Source of the DNA: Ignavibacteriales bacterium | GTDB taxonomy: Bacteria; Bacteroidota; Ignavibacteria; Ignavibacteriales; Melioribacteraceae | DNA length: 21,878 nucleotides | NCBI GenBank assembly: GCA_020059785.1 | Contig: JAGVBL010000075.1 | Location: 1-21,878, forward strand | Reading direction: 5' to 3' | Part shown: in pieces, positions 8,088 through 16,900 of the stretch | How positions within the stretch are numbered: position 1 is the first letter of the stretch | Layout: each line of letters opens with the position of its first letter | Translations under genes and position numbers: made by a program | Notes under the pieces: model-generated | Told to the model about the DNA's origin: nothing | Databases searched by the model: none | Seen by the model: the letters and a program-made list of their open reading frames with translations, nothing else

Positions 8088-9542
8088 ATGAACATTCTCG
8101 GAATCGAAATAGAAAAGATTAATGATTATTTGTGGGAAATACCTAAATCCGGCGGAATGCTTGTACCGGGAAGAGTTTATGCTTCCGAAAAAATGTTCAA
8201 AGAAACACTCAAAAACGATGAAGCAATAAAACAGGTTATTAACGTTGCTCATCTCCCCGGTATTCAAAAATATTCACTTGCAATGCCGGATATACACTGG
8301 GGCTATGGATTTCCAATAGGCGGCGTAGCAGCTACAGATATTAATACCGGAGTAATTTCCCCCGGCGGTGTTGGATACGATATTAATTGCGGTGTCCGGC
8401 TTGCTAAAACTTCTCTCGATTACAATTCAATAAAGAACAGAATTCAAAAACTTGTTGAGAATTTATTCAACGATATACCAACAGGTGTTGGTTCAAGCGG
8501 TGCAATCAAAAAATTAAATTCACACGAAATAAAAAAAATTCTCAAGGATGGTTCAGAGTGGGCAATAACGAACGGATTTGGCACTGAAATGGATTTAGCA
8601 CTTACAGAAGAAAACGGTAAAATTAAAGATGCTGATCCTGATGCCGTAAGTAATAGAGCAATTGAAAGAGGATTGGATCAGGCGGGAACACTCGGTTCGG
8701 GTAATCACTTTTTAGAGATCGACATAGTTGATGAAATATATGATGAGAATGTTGCAACCGTATTAGGATTATTTACCAATCAAATCGTCATTCAGATTCA
8801 TACTGGTTCTCGCGGATTAGGTTATCAGGTATGCGACGACTATTTGAAAGTTCTTGTTAAGTCTGATAAAAAGTTCGGTTTTAATTTACCGGATAAGCAG
8901 CTTGCTTGCGCGCCAATTAAATCCGAAGAAGGGCAAAATTATCTTGGTGCTATGCGTTCTGCGGCTAACTTTGCATGGAACAACAGACAAATTATTATGC
9001 ATCTGGCAAAAAAAAGTTTTAATCGCACTCTTAATATTTCCGATGCTGAACTTAACTTCTCATTGATATACGATGTTTGCCATAACATTGCTAAAATGGA
9101 AGAACACTCGATTGACGGTAAACCCAAGAAAGTATGTGTGCACAGAAAAGGTGCAACTCGTGCTTTCCCGGCAAACAATAATCTGATACCGGATAAGTAC
9201 AAAAGTATTGGTCAGCCCGTTCTAATACCCGGCGACATGGGAAGATATTCTTTTGTTTCGATTGGAACAGAGAAAGCAATGGAGGAAACTTTCGGAAGTT
9301 CATGCCATGGTGCCGGAAGAGTTCAGAGCAGACATCAGGCACTTAAAGCGGCTAAAGGTAAAAATCTGATTGACGAATTAACAAAGAAAGGAATTGTTAT
9401 TCAGGCAAAAGGTTATAAAACTATTGCAGAAGAGATGCCGCATGCTTATAAAGATGTTTCGGATGTAGTTGATGTAATGCATAATGCTGGAATAAGTACT
9501 AAAGTTGCAAAGTTAAAACCTGTTGGTGTAATTAAGGGATAA
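8088..9542 (+). CDS. rtcB: RtcB, RNA-splicing ligase (3'-phosphate/5'-OH)
   Basis: 484 residues from ATG at 8088. RtcB joins RNA 2',3'-cyclic phosphate or 3'-phosphate ends to 5'-OH ends using GTP and Mn2+, in tRNA splicing or RNA repair. Visible signatures are WEIPKSGGMLVPGRVYAS at the front, DINCGVR with the metal-binding Cys101, GSGNHFLEI, IHTGSRGLG, and SSCHGAGRVQSR with His407, the residue that receives GMP. All catalytic elements appear intact. An upstream TTG start at 8028 would overlap archease and add 20 residues with no family match, so I reject it. No RtcA cyclase or RtcR regulator is nearby; the archease pairing suggests constitutive RNA repair or maturation. A bidirectional terminator follows. 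Confidence 0.96.
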   Translation: MNILGIEIEKINDYLWEIPKSGGMLVPGRVYASEKMFKETLKNDEAIKQVINVAHLPGIQKYSLAMPDIHWGYGFPIGGVAATDINTGVISPGGVGYDINCGVRLAKTSLDYNSIKNRIQKLVENLFNDIPTGVGSSGAIKKLNSHEIKKILKDGSEWAITNGFGTEMDLALTEENGKIKDADPDAVSNRAIERGLDQAGTLGSGNHFLEIDIVDEIYDENVATVLGLFTNQIVIQIHTGSRGLGYQVCDDYLKVLVKSDKKFGFNLPDKQLACAPIKSEEGQNYLGAMRSAANFAWNNRQIIMHLAKKSFNRTLNISDAELNFSLIYDVCHNIAKMEEHSIDGKPKKVCVHRKGATRAFPANNNLIPDKYKSIGQPVLIPGDMGRYSFVSIGTEKAMEETFGSSCHGAGRVQSRHQALKAAKGKNLIDELTKKGIVIQAKGYKTIAEEMPHAYKDVSDVVDVMHNAGISTKVAKLKPVGVIKG

Positions 9543-9571
9543 AAAAAAGCCGGCATGTAACCGGCTCTTTT
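9541..9571. terminator. Bidirectional intrinsic terminator
   Basis: AGCCGG (9548-9553) pairs with CCGGCT (9561-9566) around a seven-base loop. Eight As precede the stem and CTTTT follows it. On the minus strand this reads as a stem followed by eight Ts. It ends rtcB (stop at 9540-9542) rightward and the helical envelope gene (ending at 9588) leftward. Confidence 0.85.
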
Positions 9572-9587
9572 GAAGAGTTATTTTAAG

Positions 9588-10280
9588 TCAACACGGAAAT
9601 TGAATTCTCTTTGTCATCTGATCCCATTTAACAACTTGCTCTGCATTTAATAATGCTTTAATATCTTCCATCAATTTCTTATTCAGTTTGCAAATTGAAT
9701 CTCTAATTCTAATTGATTCCGGATTATCTTTAATTTGTTGACGCGTCTCCAGGTTAAGTTTTCTAATTTTTTCATTTGCTTCCTGACGTGTAATTTTATT
9801 ATTCTTCAAATCATCCATAATAAGTTTGCGCTGTTCATTAGCAGCTTTTACAATATCCTTATTTGCCTCTTGAAATGCGACCAGTAACGGTTTAAGTGAT
9901 TCATGATAGGATTTCATTAATGTCCGGATATCGATCACCTGTGTTTCGGTTAGATCTAATCTGCGGAATATCAAACCAAACTGTTTTGTAAAATCGAAAT
10001 TTACAAGCCATGGAATTCCGCGTATTACCGGATTGTTAGCGTTAAGATTATTTGTAAGTGATGGTATTCCAAAGTTGAAAAGTGAATTGCTGAATTTCAT
10101 TTCGGAAGATAAAGTTGCATCTTCAATTCCGTTTAGAATATCGTCATTGTCAATAATAATGAATTGAGGAGAGTCGAAGTTGGTTGATTTAACTGGTTCA
10201 ACTTCATTGGACTGACTGCACCTCCAAATTCCAATAATCAGTAGTGGAATCAATAAACCGAGTAGTTTAATTCGTTTCAT
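9588..10280 (-). CDS. Spy/CpxP-like LTxxQ helical envelope protein
   Basis: 230 residues from ATG at 10280. That start is chosen because GGAGGT (10285-10290 on the minus strand) lies four bases before it; an ATG four codons upstream would contain the site. The N-terminus is a signal sequence or anchor (MKRIKLLGLLIPLLIIGIW) with a Cys at position 21, preceded by Trp-Arg and so a poor lipobox. Residues about 105-225 are long charged helices bracketed by two LTxxQ-like motifs, LTETQ (110-114) and LNAEQ (211-215). This is the layout of the Spy/CpxP/heavy-metal-resistance family of periplasmic chaperone or stress proteins. The specific role is unknown. It is a single gene, convergent with rtcB and divergent from the alpha/beta hydrolase. 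Confidence 0.72.
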   Translation of the reverse strand: MKRIKLLGLLIPLLIIGIWRCSQSNEVEPVKSTNFDSPQFIIIDNDDILNGIEDATLSSEMKFSNSLFNFGIPSLTNNLNANNPVIRGIPWLVNFDFTKQFGLIFRRLDLTETQVIDIRTLMKSYHESLKPLLVAFQEANKDIVKAANEQRKLIMDDLKNNKITRQEANEKIRKLNLETRQQIKDNPESIRIRDSICKLNKKLMEDIKALLNAEQVVKWDQMTKRIQFPC

Positions 10281-10284
10281 TTCT

Positions 10285-10290
10285 ACCTCC
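10285..10290 (-). promoter_or_regulatory. Shine-Dalgarno site deciding the start of the Spy-like gene
   Basis: GGAGGT on the minus strand sits four bases before the ATG at 10280. It supports that start over the ATG at 10292, whose own codons would include the site. Confidence 0.75.
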
Positions 10291-10401
10291 ATTAATAAAT
10301 TTTACTAATAAGAGACAACTCATTTTTTTCAACGGTTTAATATAATTATCGGCGATATAAGACTCTACAACATAAATTCAGTGAATAATTGCGGTCACAA
10401 C

Positions 10402-10433
10402 TTTGGAATTATTAAGTATGTAAACTATTTTCG
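10402..10433 (+). promoter_or_regulatory. Candidate Bacteroidota-type promoter
   Basis: TTTG at 10402-10405 is followed after 20 bases by TATTTTCG at 10426-10433. This resembles the Bacteroidota sigma consensus (-33 TTTG, -7 TAnnTTTG) with one mismatch. It lies about 30 bases upstream of the hydrolase ATG at 10462. Whether this organism uses that consensus is unknown. Confidence 0.3.
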
Positions 10434-10461
10434 TCCCATCAGATTAATAAAAAAGGACTAT

Positions 10462-11259
10462 ATGAACAGAATAATTAACGGACTTTCAGTAAATACATTT
10501 GGAGATGAAAAAAATCAACCGGTAATTTTTGTACATGGATTTCCATACGATCACACAATGTGGGAAGAACAGATAAATTTTCTTATGGATAAATATTTTT
10601 GTGTAGCTTATGATGTAAGAGGACTTGGCGCAAGCTTTGTGGGTGATGGACAATATACAATGGAATTTTTTGTAGACGATTTATTTTCCATAATATCCGA
10701 ACTGAAACTTAAGAAGCCAATTTTATGCGGACTTTCTATGGGCGGATACATTGCTTTACGTTCCGTTGAAAAGAATCAGGATCTTTTTTCTGCGCTCATA
10801 TTATTGGATACACGTTCCGAAGCTGATGATAACACCGGTAAACTAAAACGTGCCGCCGGTATAAATCAAATTAATAGAGAAGGATTGGAAAAATTTGTTA
10901 AAGCATTTGTAACATTCTGCTTTGCTGATGAAGCCCCGATTGAGCAAGAAGAAATGTTCAACAGGACTCTTCAGAAATCATACAAGCACAATCCGGTTGG
11001 GGTTAAAGGATGCATAATTGCAATTATGAGCAGAACAGATACAACTCACTTTTTACAACAGATTAAAATACCCACTCTTGTAATTTGCGGTTCATTCGAC
11101 AAACTTACTCCCCCGTTAGTTATGAGAGCTATGGCAGAAAAAATACACGGAAGTGAGTTTGCCGTTGTTCCAAGAGCTGGACATATGACACCGCTTGAGA
11201 ATCCTGCTAATGTTAATGATCTTATCGGAGGGTTCTTAAAAAGAAAATTTGGCAAATAA
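10462..11259 (+). CDS. Alpha/beta-fold hydrolase
   Basis: 265 residues from ATG at 10462, chosen because AAAGGA (10452-10457) lies four bases upstream and homology begins right after it. A GTG at 10381 would add 27 unrelated residues. The fold is the classic alpha/beta hydrolase: VHGFPYDHTMW as the oxyanion-hole HG motif, nucleophile Ser92 in GLSMGG, acid Asp213 in GSFDKLTP, and His241 in RAGHMTPLENP. The catalytic triad is therefore complete. Sequence style is closest to the 3-oxoadipate enol-lactonase/carboxylesterase group, but the substrate cannot be told from sequence and no aromatic-degradation genes are nearby. No signal peptide, so cytoplasmic. It ends two bases before the convergent membrane-protein gene. 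Confidence 0.9.
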   Translation: MNRIINGLSVNTFGDEKNQPVIFVHGFPYDHTMWEEQINFLMDKYFCVAYDVRGLGASFVGDGQYTMEFFVDDLFSIISELKLKKPILCGLSMGGYIALRSVEKNQDLFSALILLDTRSEADDNTGKLKRAAGINQINREGLEKFVKAFVTFCFADEAPIEQEEMFNRTLQKSYKHNPVGVKGCIIAIMSRTDTTHFLQQIKIPTLVICGSFDKLTPPLVMRAMAEKIHGSEFAVVPRAGHMTPLENPANVNDLIGGFLKRKFGK

Positions 11260-11261
11260 AA

Positions 11262-11810
11262 TTACTTCTGAATTACACTGTCTATACTCTTAAACTCTTT
11301 TATTCTTTCCGGCTGCTTAACTTTTTTAAGAGTATCTTTTTCTATCTTCAATTCCTCTTTAATCTTTTCTTCAACCTGTCTCGGGATTAATTGTGTATCG
11401 AAGTAACCGGATGTTGATAATATCAAACCAACCGTAATAAGGATTGAACAAAGTACGGGAATAAAAATATCGCTAACCCAACCCAAAATTTTAAAAGGCA
11501 GCTTTAGAAAACCAGAAATTATATTTGTCCCTTCTTTGCCAAGATTTTTATCAATATACTTTATCCGCAAGGATAACTTTATAATTGTTAAAGTTAGACC
11601 CCAGCAAATAATCGTCCCGACAGAAAGAACTATTACAAGATAGTTATGCGAAAAATTTGAAGCTACAATTGCAAGTACAACCAATACAATAAAAAATATT
11701 ATAAAGAAATTAGTTCTTTGATTCAGAAGCGATTCAGCGAAATGCCGTTCCTGATTAAGATCAATTGATTTGGATTTATCGTCGTCTCTTGGTGTATACA
11801 TTCTTGCCAT
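11262..11810 (-). CDS. Small membrane protein of unknown function
   Basis: 182 residues from ATG at 11810. The start is set by GGGAGGT (11817-11823 on the minus strand), six bases upstream; a TTG at 11816 would touch the site. A charged N-terminal 30 residues precede three hydrophobic segments at about 35-52, 57-79 and 113-132. A Lys/Glu-rich C-terminal tail of about 45 residues is probably helical or coiled coil. I do not recognise the family. It is the last gene of the hldD operon, 17 bp after the Nudix gene, so an envelope role is possible but unproven. Confidence 0.7.
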   Translation of the reverse strand: MARMYTPRDDDKSKSIDLNQERHFAESLLNQRTNFFIIFFIVLVVLAIVASNFSHNYLVIVLSVGTIICWGLTLTIIKLSLRIKYIDKNLGKEGTNIISGFLKLPFKILGWVSDIFIPVLCSILITVGLILSTSGYFDTQLIPRQVEEKIKEELKIEKDTLKKVKQPERIKEFKSIDSVIQK

Positions 11811-11816
11811 TATCAA

Positions 11817-11823
11817 ACCTCCC
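11817..11823 (-). promoter_or_regulatory. Shine-Dalgarno site for the small membrane protein
   Basis: GGGAGGT on the minus strand, six bases before ATG 11810, lies just after the Nudix stop codon and settles the start choice. Confidence 0.7.
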
Positions 11824-11827
11824 GGTC

Positions 11828-12286
11828 TTAGTAAAACTCAACTTTATAACTTTTCATTTTACCGTTTGAATAATCGAACTTAGCGCTGAAAAATTTATTC
11901 TGAAAAAGCCATGGAATAAAAACCCTGTCACCTTCCCACAAATTCAATTCCAGCAATTTTTCATTTGGAATCCATTCAAGTTTTCCTTCGTGAGAATCAA
12001 TTAATTTACCTTTAAAATTATTAGCGGTAAACATAAAAACATACCAATCCTTTTTACCATCGAACATAGGGAATGTAATAAATCCGTGCAGTCTTGGTTT
12101 CTTAATTATTAGTCCGCTCTCTTCTCTTACTTCACGAATAACACAATCTTCAGGAGTTTCGCCGGCTTCAAATTTACCTCCAAGTCCGTTCCATTTGCCT
12201 TCATGCATATCATTTTTCTTTTTGATACGATGAAGCATGAGTGTTCTGCCTTCACTAATTACATAACATAAAGTTGCTAATTGCAT
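11828..12286 (-). CDS. Nudix hydrolase, MutT/8-oxo-dGTPase type
   Basis: 152 residues from ATG at 12286; TTG at 12298 is an alternative that adds four residues. Neither has a clear ribosome binding site. The Nudix box is complete, GKFEAGETPEDCVI then REVREESGL, matching Gx5Ex7REUxEExGU, so the metal-binding glutamates are present. The preceding stretch (MLHRIKKKNDMHEGKWNGLG) resembles MTH1-like 8-oxo-dGTP diphosphatases. Such enzymes hydrolyse nucleoside diphosphate derivatives, often cleaning oxidised dNTPs; the true substrate is not decidable here. It sits 17 bp after the four-helix-bundle gene in the hldD operon. Confidence 0.9.
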   Translation of the reverse strand: MQLATLCYVISEGRTLMLHRIKKKNDMHEGKWNGLGGKFEAGETPEDCVIREVREESGLIIKKPRLHGFITFPMFDGKKDWYVFMFTANNFKGKLIDSHEGKLEWIPNEKLLELNLWEGDRVFIPWLFQNKFFSAKFDYSNGKMKSYKVEFY

Positions 12287-12303
12287 TTCACGGTTCAATA
12301 ATT

Positions 12304-12651
12304 TTATTTAACTGAATCAGTAAGTAATTTGGAAATATCATCGAGTTCTTCAAGAAACCATTTTACTTTTTCGGGTTTAGCGCGTTTACTATCGCGGACA
12401 AGCGCAAGCCATAATTTACATTCGTTCGCAAATTTTACTGCGGCAAGGGTGTAATCTTTCAATTCTTTTTTAGAAGCGGCTGCCGTAGCATCAATGTAGT
12501 TACTAATAACACTTGTTCCGCTGCTGAAAAGTTCATCAGACATTTTTAATGAAACGTTGTCTTTAGGGAGGTGATCGATAAATTCAATTAGTTTGAGGGT
12601 TAGAAAATATAAACGCTTTCTAAATTCGCCGCGGGTTGTATCTTTAATCAA
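12304..12651 (-). CDS. Four-helix-bundle protein (S23/23S rRNA IVS family)
   Basis: 115 residues, starting at TTG 12651, supported by GGAGG (12656-12660 on the minus strand) four bases upstream, between the hldD stop and this start. The sequence is all helical with the hallmarks of the S23 intervening-sequence/four-helix-bundle family: FRKRLYFLTLKLIEF, SSGTSVISNYIDATAAAS, a conserved ELKDYTLAAVKFANECK segment and a C-terminal ELDDISKLL helix. Relatives are found in 23S rRNA intervening sequences, as Avd in diversity-generating elements, and as stand-alone genes. No rRNA, reverse transcriptase or template repeat is nearby, so this is a stand-alone copy of unknown function in the hldD operon. 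Confidence 0.85.
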   Translation of the reverse strand: MIKDTTRGEFRKRLYFLTLKLIEFIDHLPKDNVSLKMSDELFSSGTSVISNYIDATAAASKKELKDYTLAAVKFANECKLWLALVRDSKRAKPEKVKWFLEELDDISKLLTDSVK

Positions 12652-12655
12652 CTTT

Positions 12656-12660
12656 CCTCC
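12656..12660 (-). promoter_or_regulatory. Shine-Dalgarno site supporting a TTG start
   Basis: GGAGG on the minus strand, four bases from the TTG at 12651, lies wholly inside the 12-bp gap after the hldD stop. It justifies the non-ATG start of the four-helix-bundle gene. Confidence 0.7.
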
Positions 12661-12663
12661 GGA

Positions 12664-13647
12664 TTATTCTGATGTTAAACCCAAATATTGATTTTTCAAC
12701 AGGTAATTTTTTATATAGTCCCCCACACCTTCTCTCAGATTCATAATTTTTTTATCGTAACCGGTAAGTTTAATTTTAGTTGTGTCTGCCTCTGTAAAGT
12801 ATTGGTACTTACTTTTAATTTCTTCTGGCATATCAATAAATTCGATATTGACAGGTTTGTTTAATGCTTCGAAGACAGAATGAACCAGATCTAGCCATGT
12901 CTGTGCACGACCTGTTCCTATATTATAAAGACCATTATGATTTTTATGTTCAAAGAAATGAAGTGTCATTTCAACGGCATCTTTAACATAAATAAAGTCG
13001 CGCTTCTGTTCGCCGTTCTTAAATTCCGGTTTGTATGATTTGAATAAATTCACTTTACCCGTATCGCGCACCTGTTCAAAAGCTTTATGAACAACGCTGC
13101 GCATATCGCCTTTATGATACTCGTTTGGTCCATATACGTTAAAAAATTTTAGCCCTACAACTTTATCGGTAAGACCGTTTCTTTTAATCCATGTATCAAA
13201 AATATGTTTGGAATAGCCATACATGTTTAAGGGATGGAGATTGTTGAGAGAGGAATCATCATCCTCGTAGCCATTAGATCCATCTCCGTAAGTAGCTGCT
13301 GATGAAGCATAAATAAAGCGGATTCCATTTGCAAGTGAATATTTGGCAAGCTCTTGCGAGTAATGAACGTTGTTGTTCATCAGATAATCTGCATCTTTTT
13401 CAGTAGTTGATGAACAAGCCCCCATATGAATTATATTGGTAATTTTAAATGGAACATTCCGGTTCAATATCATCCCAATGAAATCGTCTTTGTGAATAAA
13501 ATCCTCGTAGCCAAGACCCAAGAGGTTTTTCCACTTATCATCCTTACCAAGTTCATCAACAACAATAATTTTATCGATCCCCATTCTATTAAGCTTCCAC
13601 ACAATGGCGCTTCCAATAAATCCTGCTCCTCCGGTAACAACTATCAT
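12664..13647 (-). CDS. hldD: ADP-L-glycero-D-manno-heptose 6-epimerase
   Basis: 327 residues, normal for HldD (RfaD). It inverts C6 of ADP-D-glycero-D-manno-heptose to give the L,D form used for the inner core of lipopolysaccharide, in the cytoplasm with bound NADP+/NAD+. The Rossmann motif TGGAGFIGS is at 5-13. The DELGKDDKWKNLLGL block after strand 2 is characteristic of HldD rather than other short-chain epimerases. The active site shows SSAATYGDG (115-123) and the YxxxK pair Tyr143/Lys147 in YGYSK. It is the first gene of a four-gene minus-strand operon; other heptose genes (hldE, gmhA, gmhB) are not in the window. Confidence 0.95.
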   Translation of the reverse strand: MIVVTGGAGFIGSAIVWKLNRMGIDKIIVVDELGKDDKWKNLLGLGYEDFIHKDDFIGMILNRNVPFKITNIIHMGACSSTTEKDADYLMNNNVHYSQELAKYSLANGIRFIYASSAATYGDGSNGYEDDDSSLNNLHPLNMYGYSKHIFDTWIKRNGLTDKVVGLKFFNVYGPNEYHKGDMRSVVHKAFEQVRDTGKVNLFKSYKPEFKNGEQKRDFIYVKDAVEMTLHFFEHKNHNGLYNIGTGRAQTWLDLVHSVFEALNKPVNIEFIDMPEEIKSKYQYFTEADTTKIKLTGYDKKIMNLREGVGDYIKNYLLKNQYLGLTSE

Positions 13648-13864
13648 AAACTTCTCTTTTATTTATTATATTTGAACGAAAGTTAAGTATAACTATAATT
13701 TGAATCAAAGCTTATATATATCTGCTAAATATATTTACTCGATTTTATACTCTTGATCATGCTCTTGCTCTTGATCATGCTCTTGCTCATGATCTTAGCC
13801 ATGAAGTATAAAAAGTTCATAAGAATAATTAACTACGAGAAAGGAATAAAAAGGTTCACACGAT
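13648..13864. promoter_or_regulatory. Divergent hldD-metH intergenic region
   Basis: This 217-bp region must hold the promoters of hldD (leftward) and metH (rightward). It is very AT-rich (TATATATAT near 13715) and contains a hexamer repeat at 13750-13797. I looked for a cobalamin or SAM riboswitch ahead of metH and saw neither a B12-box-like motif nor the SAM-box stems. AGAAAGGA near 13840 is too far from the metH ATG to act as its Shine-Dalgarno site. Confidence 0.4.
13750..13797. repeat. Hexamer-based tandem repeat upstream of metH
   Basis: Eight hexamers in register, built from CTCTTG, ATCATG, CTCATG and ATCTTA. At a larger scale it is two perfect 18-base units (13751-13768 and 13769-13786, TCTTGATCATGCTCTTGC) plus a degenerate third copy. 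ATCATG/TTGATCA elements make it partly palindromic. Its position about 70-115 bases before metH allows a regulatory role, but simple slippage expansion is the default explanation. Confidence 0.85.
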
Positions 13865-13905
13865 ATGAGCAGCAATTTTTCCAATATCAAAATAATTTTA
13901 AGTGA
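13759..13905 (+). other. Possible 48-residue hydrophobic leader frame overlapping metH
   Basis: From ATG at 13759 the hexamer repeat reads as a Leu/Ile/Met-rich stretch (MLLLLIMLLLMILAM), followed by a basic, aromatic tail, and stops with TGA at 13903-13905, 41 bases inside metH in another frame. Five of the first 15 residues are... Met at positions 1, 7, 11 and 15. No ribosome binding site is evident. It could be a small membrane peptide or a leader, but because its hydrophobic part is wholly the repeat it may be accidental. Confidence 0.15.
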
Positions 13906-16900
13906 AAGAATATTAGTTCTCGATGGCGCAATGGGAACATTAATTCAGCGTCATAAACTTACCGAAGAACAATTCCGCGGAGAAAAGTTTAAAGACCATC
14001 CGGTAGAAATTAAAGGTAACAACGATCTACTGGTTCTAACACAACCGGACATCATTAAAAATATACACCGTCAATATCTTGAAGCGGGTTCGGACATAAT
14101 TGAAACAAATACATTCAACGCTAATGCAATTTCTCAGGCAGATTATCAAACTGAAAACCTCGTCTATGAGATTAACTTCCACGCAGCTAAAATTGCTAAA
14201 GAAGCCGCAGTAGAATTCACAAAAATAAATCATGACAAACCCAGATTTGTTGCCGGAGCTTTAGGCCCTACTAATAAAACTCTTTCTCTTTCACCGGATG
14301 TAATGGACGCCGGGTTTAGAGCCGTAACTTTTGATTACATGAAAGATGCTTACAAAGAACAAGCGAGAGGACTAATAGATGGTGGTGCCGACATATTATT
14401 GGTAGAGACAATTATAGACACACTCAATTCCAAAGCTGCATTATTCGGATTAATGGAATTAATGCAAGAAACCGGTAAAGAATTACCAATCATGATTTCC
14501 GGCTCAATAATAGATATGAGCGGAAGAACTCTTTCAGGTCAGAATACAGAAGCATTTTATATTTCTATTTCACACACAAAAAATTTATTAAGCGTAGGAT
14601 TAAACTGTTCGCTGGGCGCTTCACAGATGCGATCTTTCATTTCAGAATTATCACGAATCGCAAATACATTTGTAAGTTTATATCCTAATGCCGGTTTACC
14701 GAATGAGTTTGGCGGATATGATGAAACACCGTCATCAATGTCGTCGGTATTAGAAGACTATCTAAAAGAAGGATACGTTAATATAATTGGAGGCTGCTGC
14801 GGCACAACACCCGAACATATCAAGTACTTTTCTGAAATTGCAGCAAAGTATAAACCGAGAAAAATTCCGGCTGTTAAACCATTGCTAAGTCTTAGCGGTT
14901 TAGAACCATTAATATTCAGACCCGATTCAAATTTTATAAACGTTGGTGAAAGAACTAATGTAACAGGATCAAGAAAATTCGCCCGACTAATTAAAGAAGA
15001 AAATTTTGATGAGGCATTAACTGTAGCCCGTGAACAGGTTGAAAACGGTGCACAGATATTAGATGTGAATATGGATGAAGGTCTTATCAATTCCGAAGAA
15101 ATGATGACCAAATTCTTAAACCTTTTAGCTGCCGAACCTGATATTGCAAGAGTACCGATAATGCTCGACTCTTCCAAATGGAGTGTTATTGAAGCCGGAC
15201 TTAAATGTTTACAAGGAAAAGGAATAGTTAATTCTATCTCATTAAAAGAAGGCGAAGAAATATTTAAAGAACATGCTCGCAAAATATTAATGTTTGGTGC
15301 TGCAGTAATTGTTATGGCATTTGATGAAGAAGGTCAGGCAGATTCTTTTGAAAGAAAAATTAAAATCTGCGAACGTGCATATAAAATTTTAACTGAAGAA
15401 GTCGGCTTCCCTCCACAGGATATAATTTTCGACCCGAATATATTTGCCATTGCAACTGGAATTGAAGGACATAATCAATATGCAATAAATTATTTTGAAG
15501 CAACAAAATGGATTAAGAAAAATCTGCCTTATGCAAAAGTGAGCGGCGGGATAAGTAATGTTTCTTTTTCATTTAGAGGAAACGATATAGTACGCGAAGC
15601 TATGCATTCAGCATTCTTATATCATGCTATTGAAGCCGGAATGGATATGGGTATTGTAAATGCCGGACAACTTGCTGTCTATGAAGAAATACCAAAAGAT
15701 TTATTAGAAATGGTTGAAGATGTTCTTTTAAACCGTAGAAAAGATGCAACCGAGCGTCTGGTTGATTATGCAAACAAAATTATTCAACAGGAAAAAACCG
15801 AAAAGAAGACCGATGAATGGAGATTGCTTCCAATAAACGAAAGGTTAAAATACGCACTTATAAATGGGGTTACCGATTACATCGACCACGATTCTGAAGA
15901 AGCACTGAAAACATACTCTTCAGTTCTGGAAATTATTGAAGGTCCATTAATGGACGGAATGAATGTAGTTGGTGATTTATTCGGTTCCGGTAAAATGTTT
16001 TTACCCCAGGTTGTAAAAAGCGCACGTGTGATGAAAAAAGCTGTAGCCGTTTTAATCCCGCATCTCGAAAAGCAAAACTTGAAAAACGATTCTGTTAAAT
16101 CTGTACCCACAGTATTGCTTGCTACAGTAAAAGGTGATGTTCATGATATTGGTAAAAATATTGTTGGTGTAGTTTTAGGATGCAATAATTATGATGTGAT
16201 TGACCTTGGTGTAATGGTTCCATCGGATAAAATTATTTCGACTGCGATCGAGAAAAAAGTTGATGTAATAGGTCTAAGCGGTTTAATTACTCCTTCGCTA
16301 GATGAAATGGTTCATGTTGCAAAGGAAATGGAAAGAATCGGTTTGCAAATTCCGCTACTTATCGGAGGCGCAACAACTTCACGTATTCATACCGCTGTTA
16401 AAATTGCACCGGAATATTCTCATTCAACTATTCATGTTCTCGATGCTTCTAAAAGCGTTAACGTTGTAAGTAATTTATTGAGTGAGAACAAATCAACATT
16501 CCAGAAAGGGATAAAAGATGAATACGAAAAACTACGCATTGAACATAACAGGAGAAAAACCGTAAGAGAATATTTATCTTTAGATGAAGCAAGAAAAAAT
16601 AAGCTCAATCTGAATTGGGAGAATGTAAAACCGCATAAACCAAACAATCCCGGCGTTACAGTATTAAACAATGTGGATCTATCAATAATTAGAAAGTATA
16701 TCGACTGGACTCCTTTCTTTTCTACATGGGAATTGAAAGGAAAATTTCCTGAAATATTTGGCGACAATAATTACGGTGATGAAGCAAAAAGGATCTATAA
16801 CGATGCTAATTCTCTTCTCGATAAAATAGTAAATGATAAGTTACTTGCCGCAAACGGAATTGTCGGTCTCTTCCCCGCTAATTCATTAGATGATGATATA

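Noticed and set aside
10381..10461. GTG start extending the alpha/beta hydrolase by 27 residues
   Set aside because: The extension is not hydrolase-like and a good AAAGGA site sits just before the ATG at 10462.
12304..12651. Part of a diversity-generating retroelement (Avd)
   Set aside because: No reverse transcriptase, template repeat or variable repeat is present; the gene sits in an ordinary operon.
13750..13797. CRISPR array
   Set aside because: The repeats are contiguous hexamers/18-mers without spacers and there are no cas genes.
13648..13864. Cobalamin or SAM riboswitch upstream of metH
   Set aside because: No B12-box-like or SAM-box-like conserved elements were seen, and the region is largely AT-rich plus a hexamer repeat. 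A covariance-model scan would settle it.
14758..15282. 174-codon open frame on the minus strand inside metH
   Set aside because: It lies antisense within conserved metH coding sequence, has no ribosome binding site and no recognisable domain; long antisense frames are expected in such a gene.
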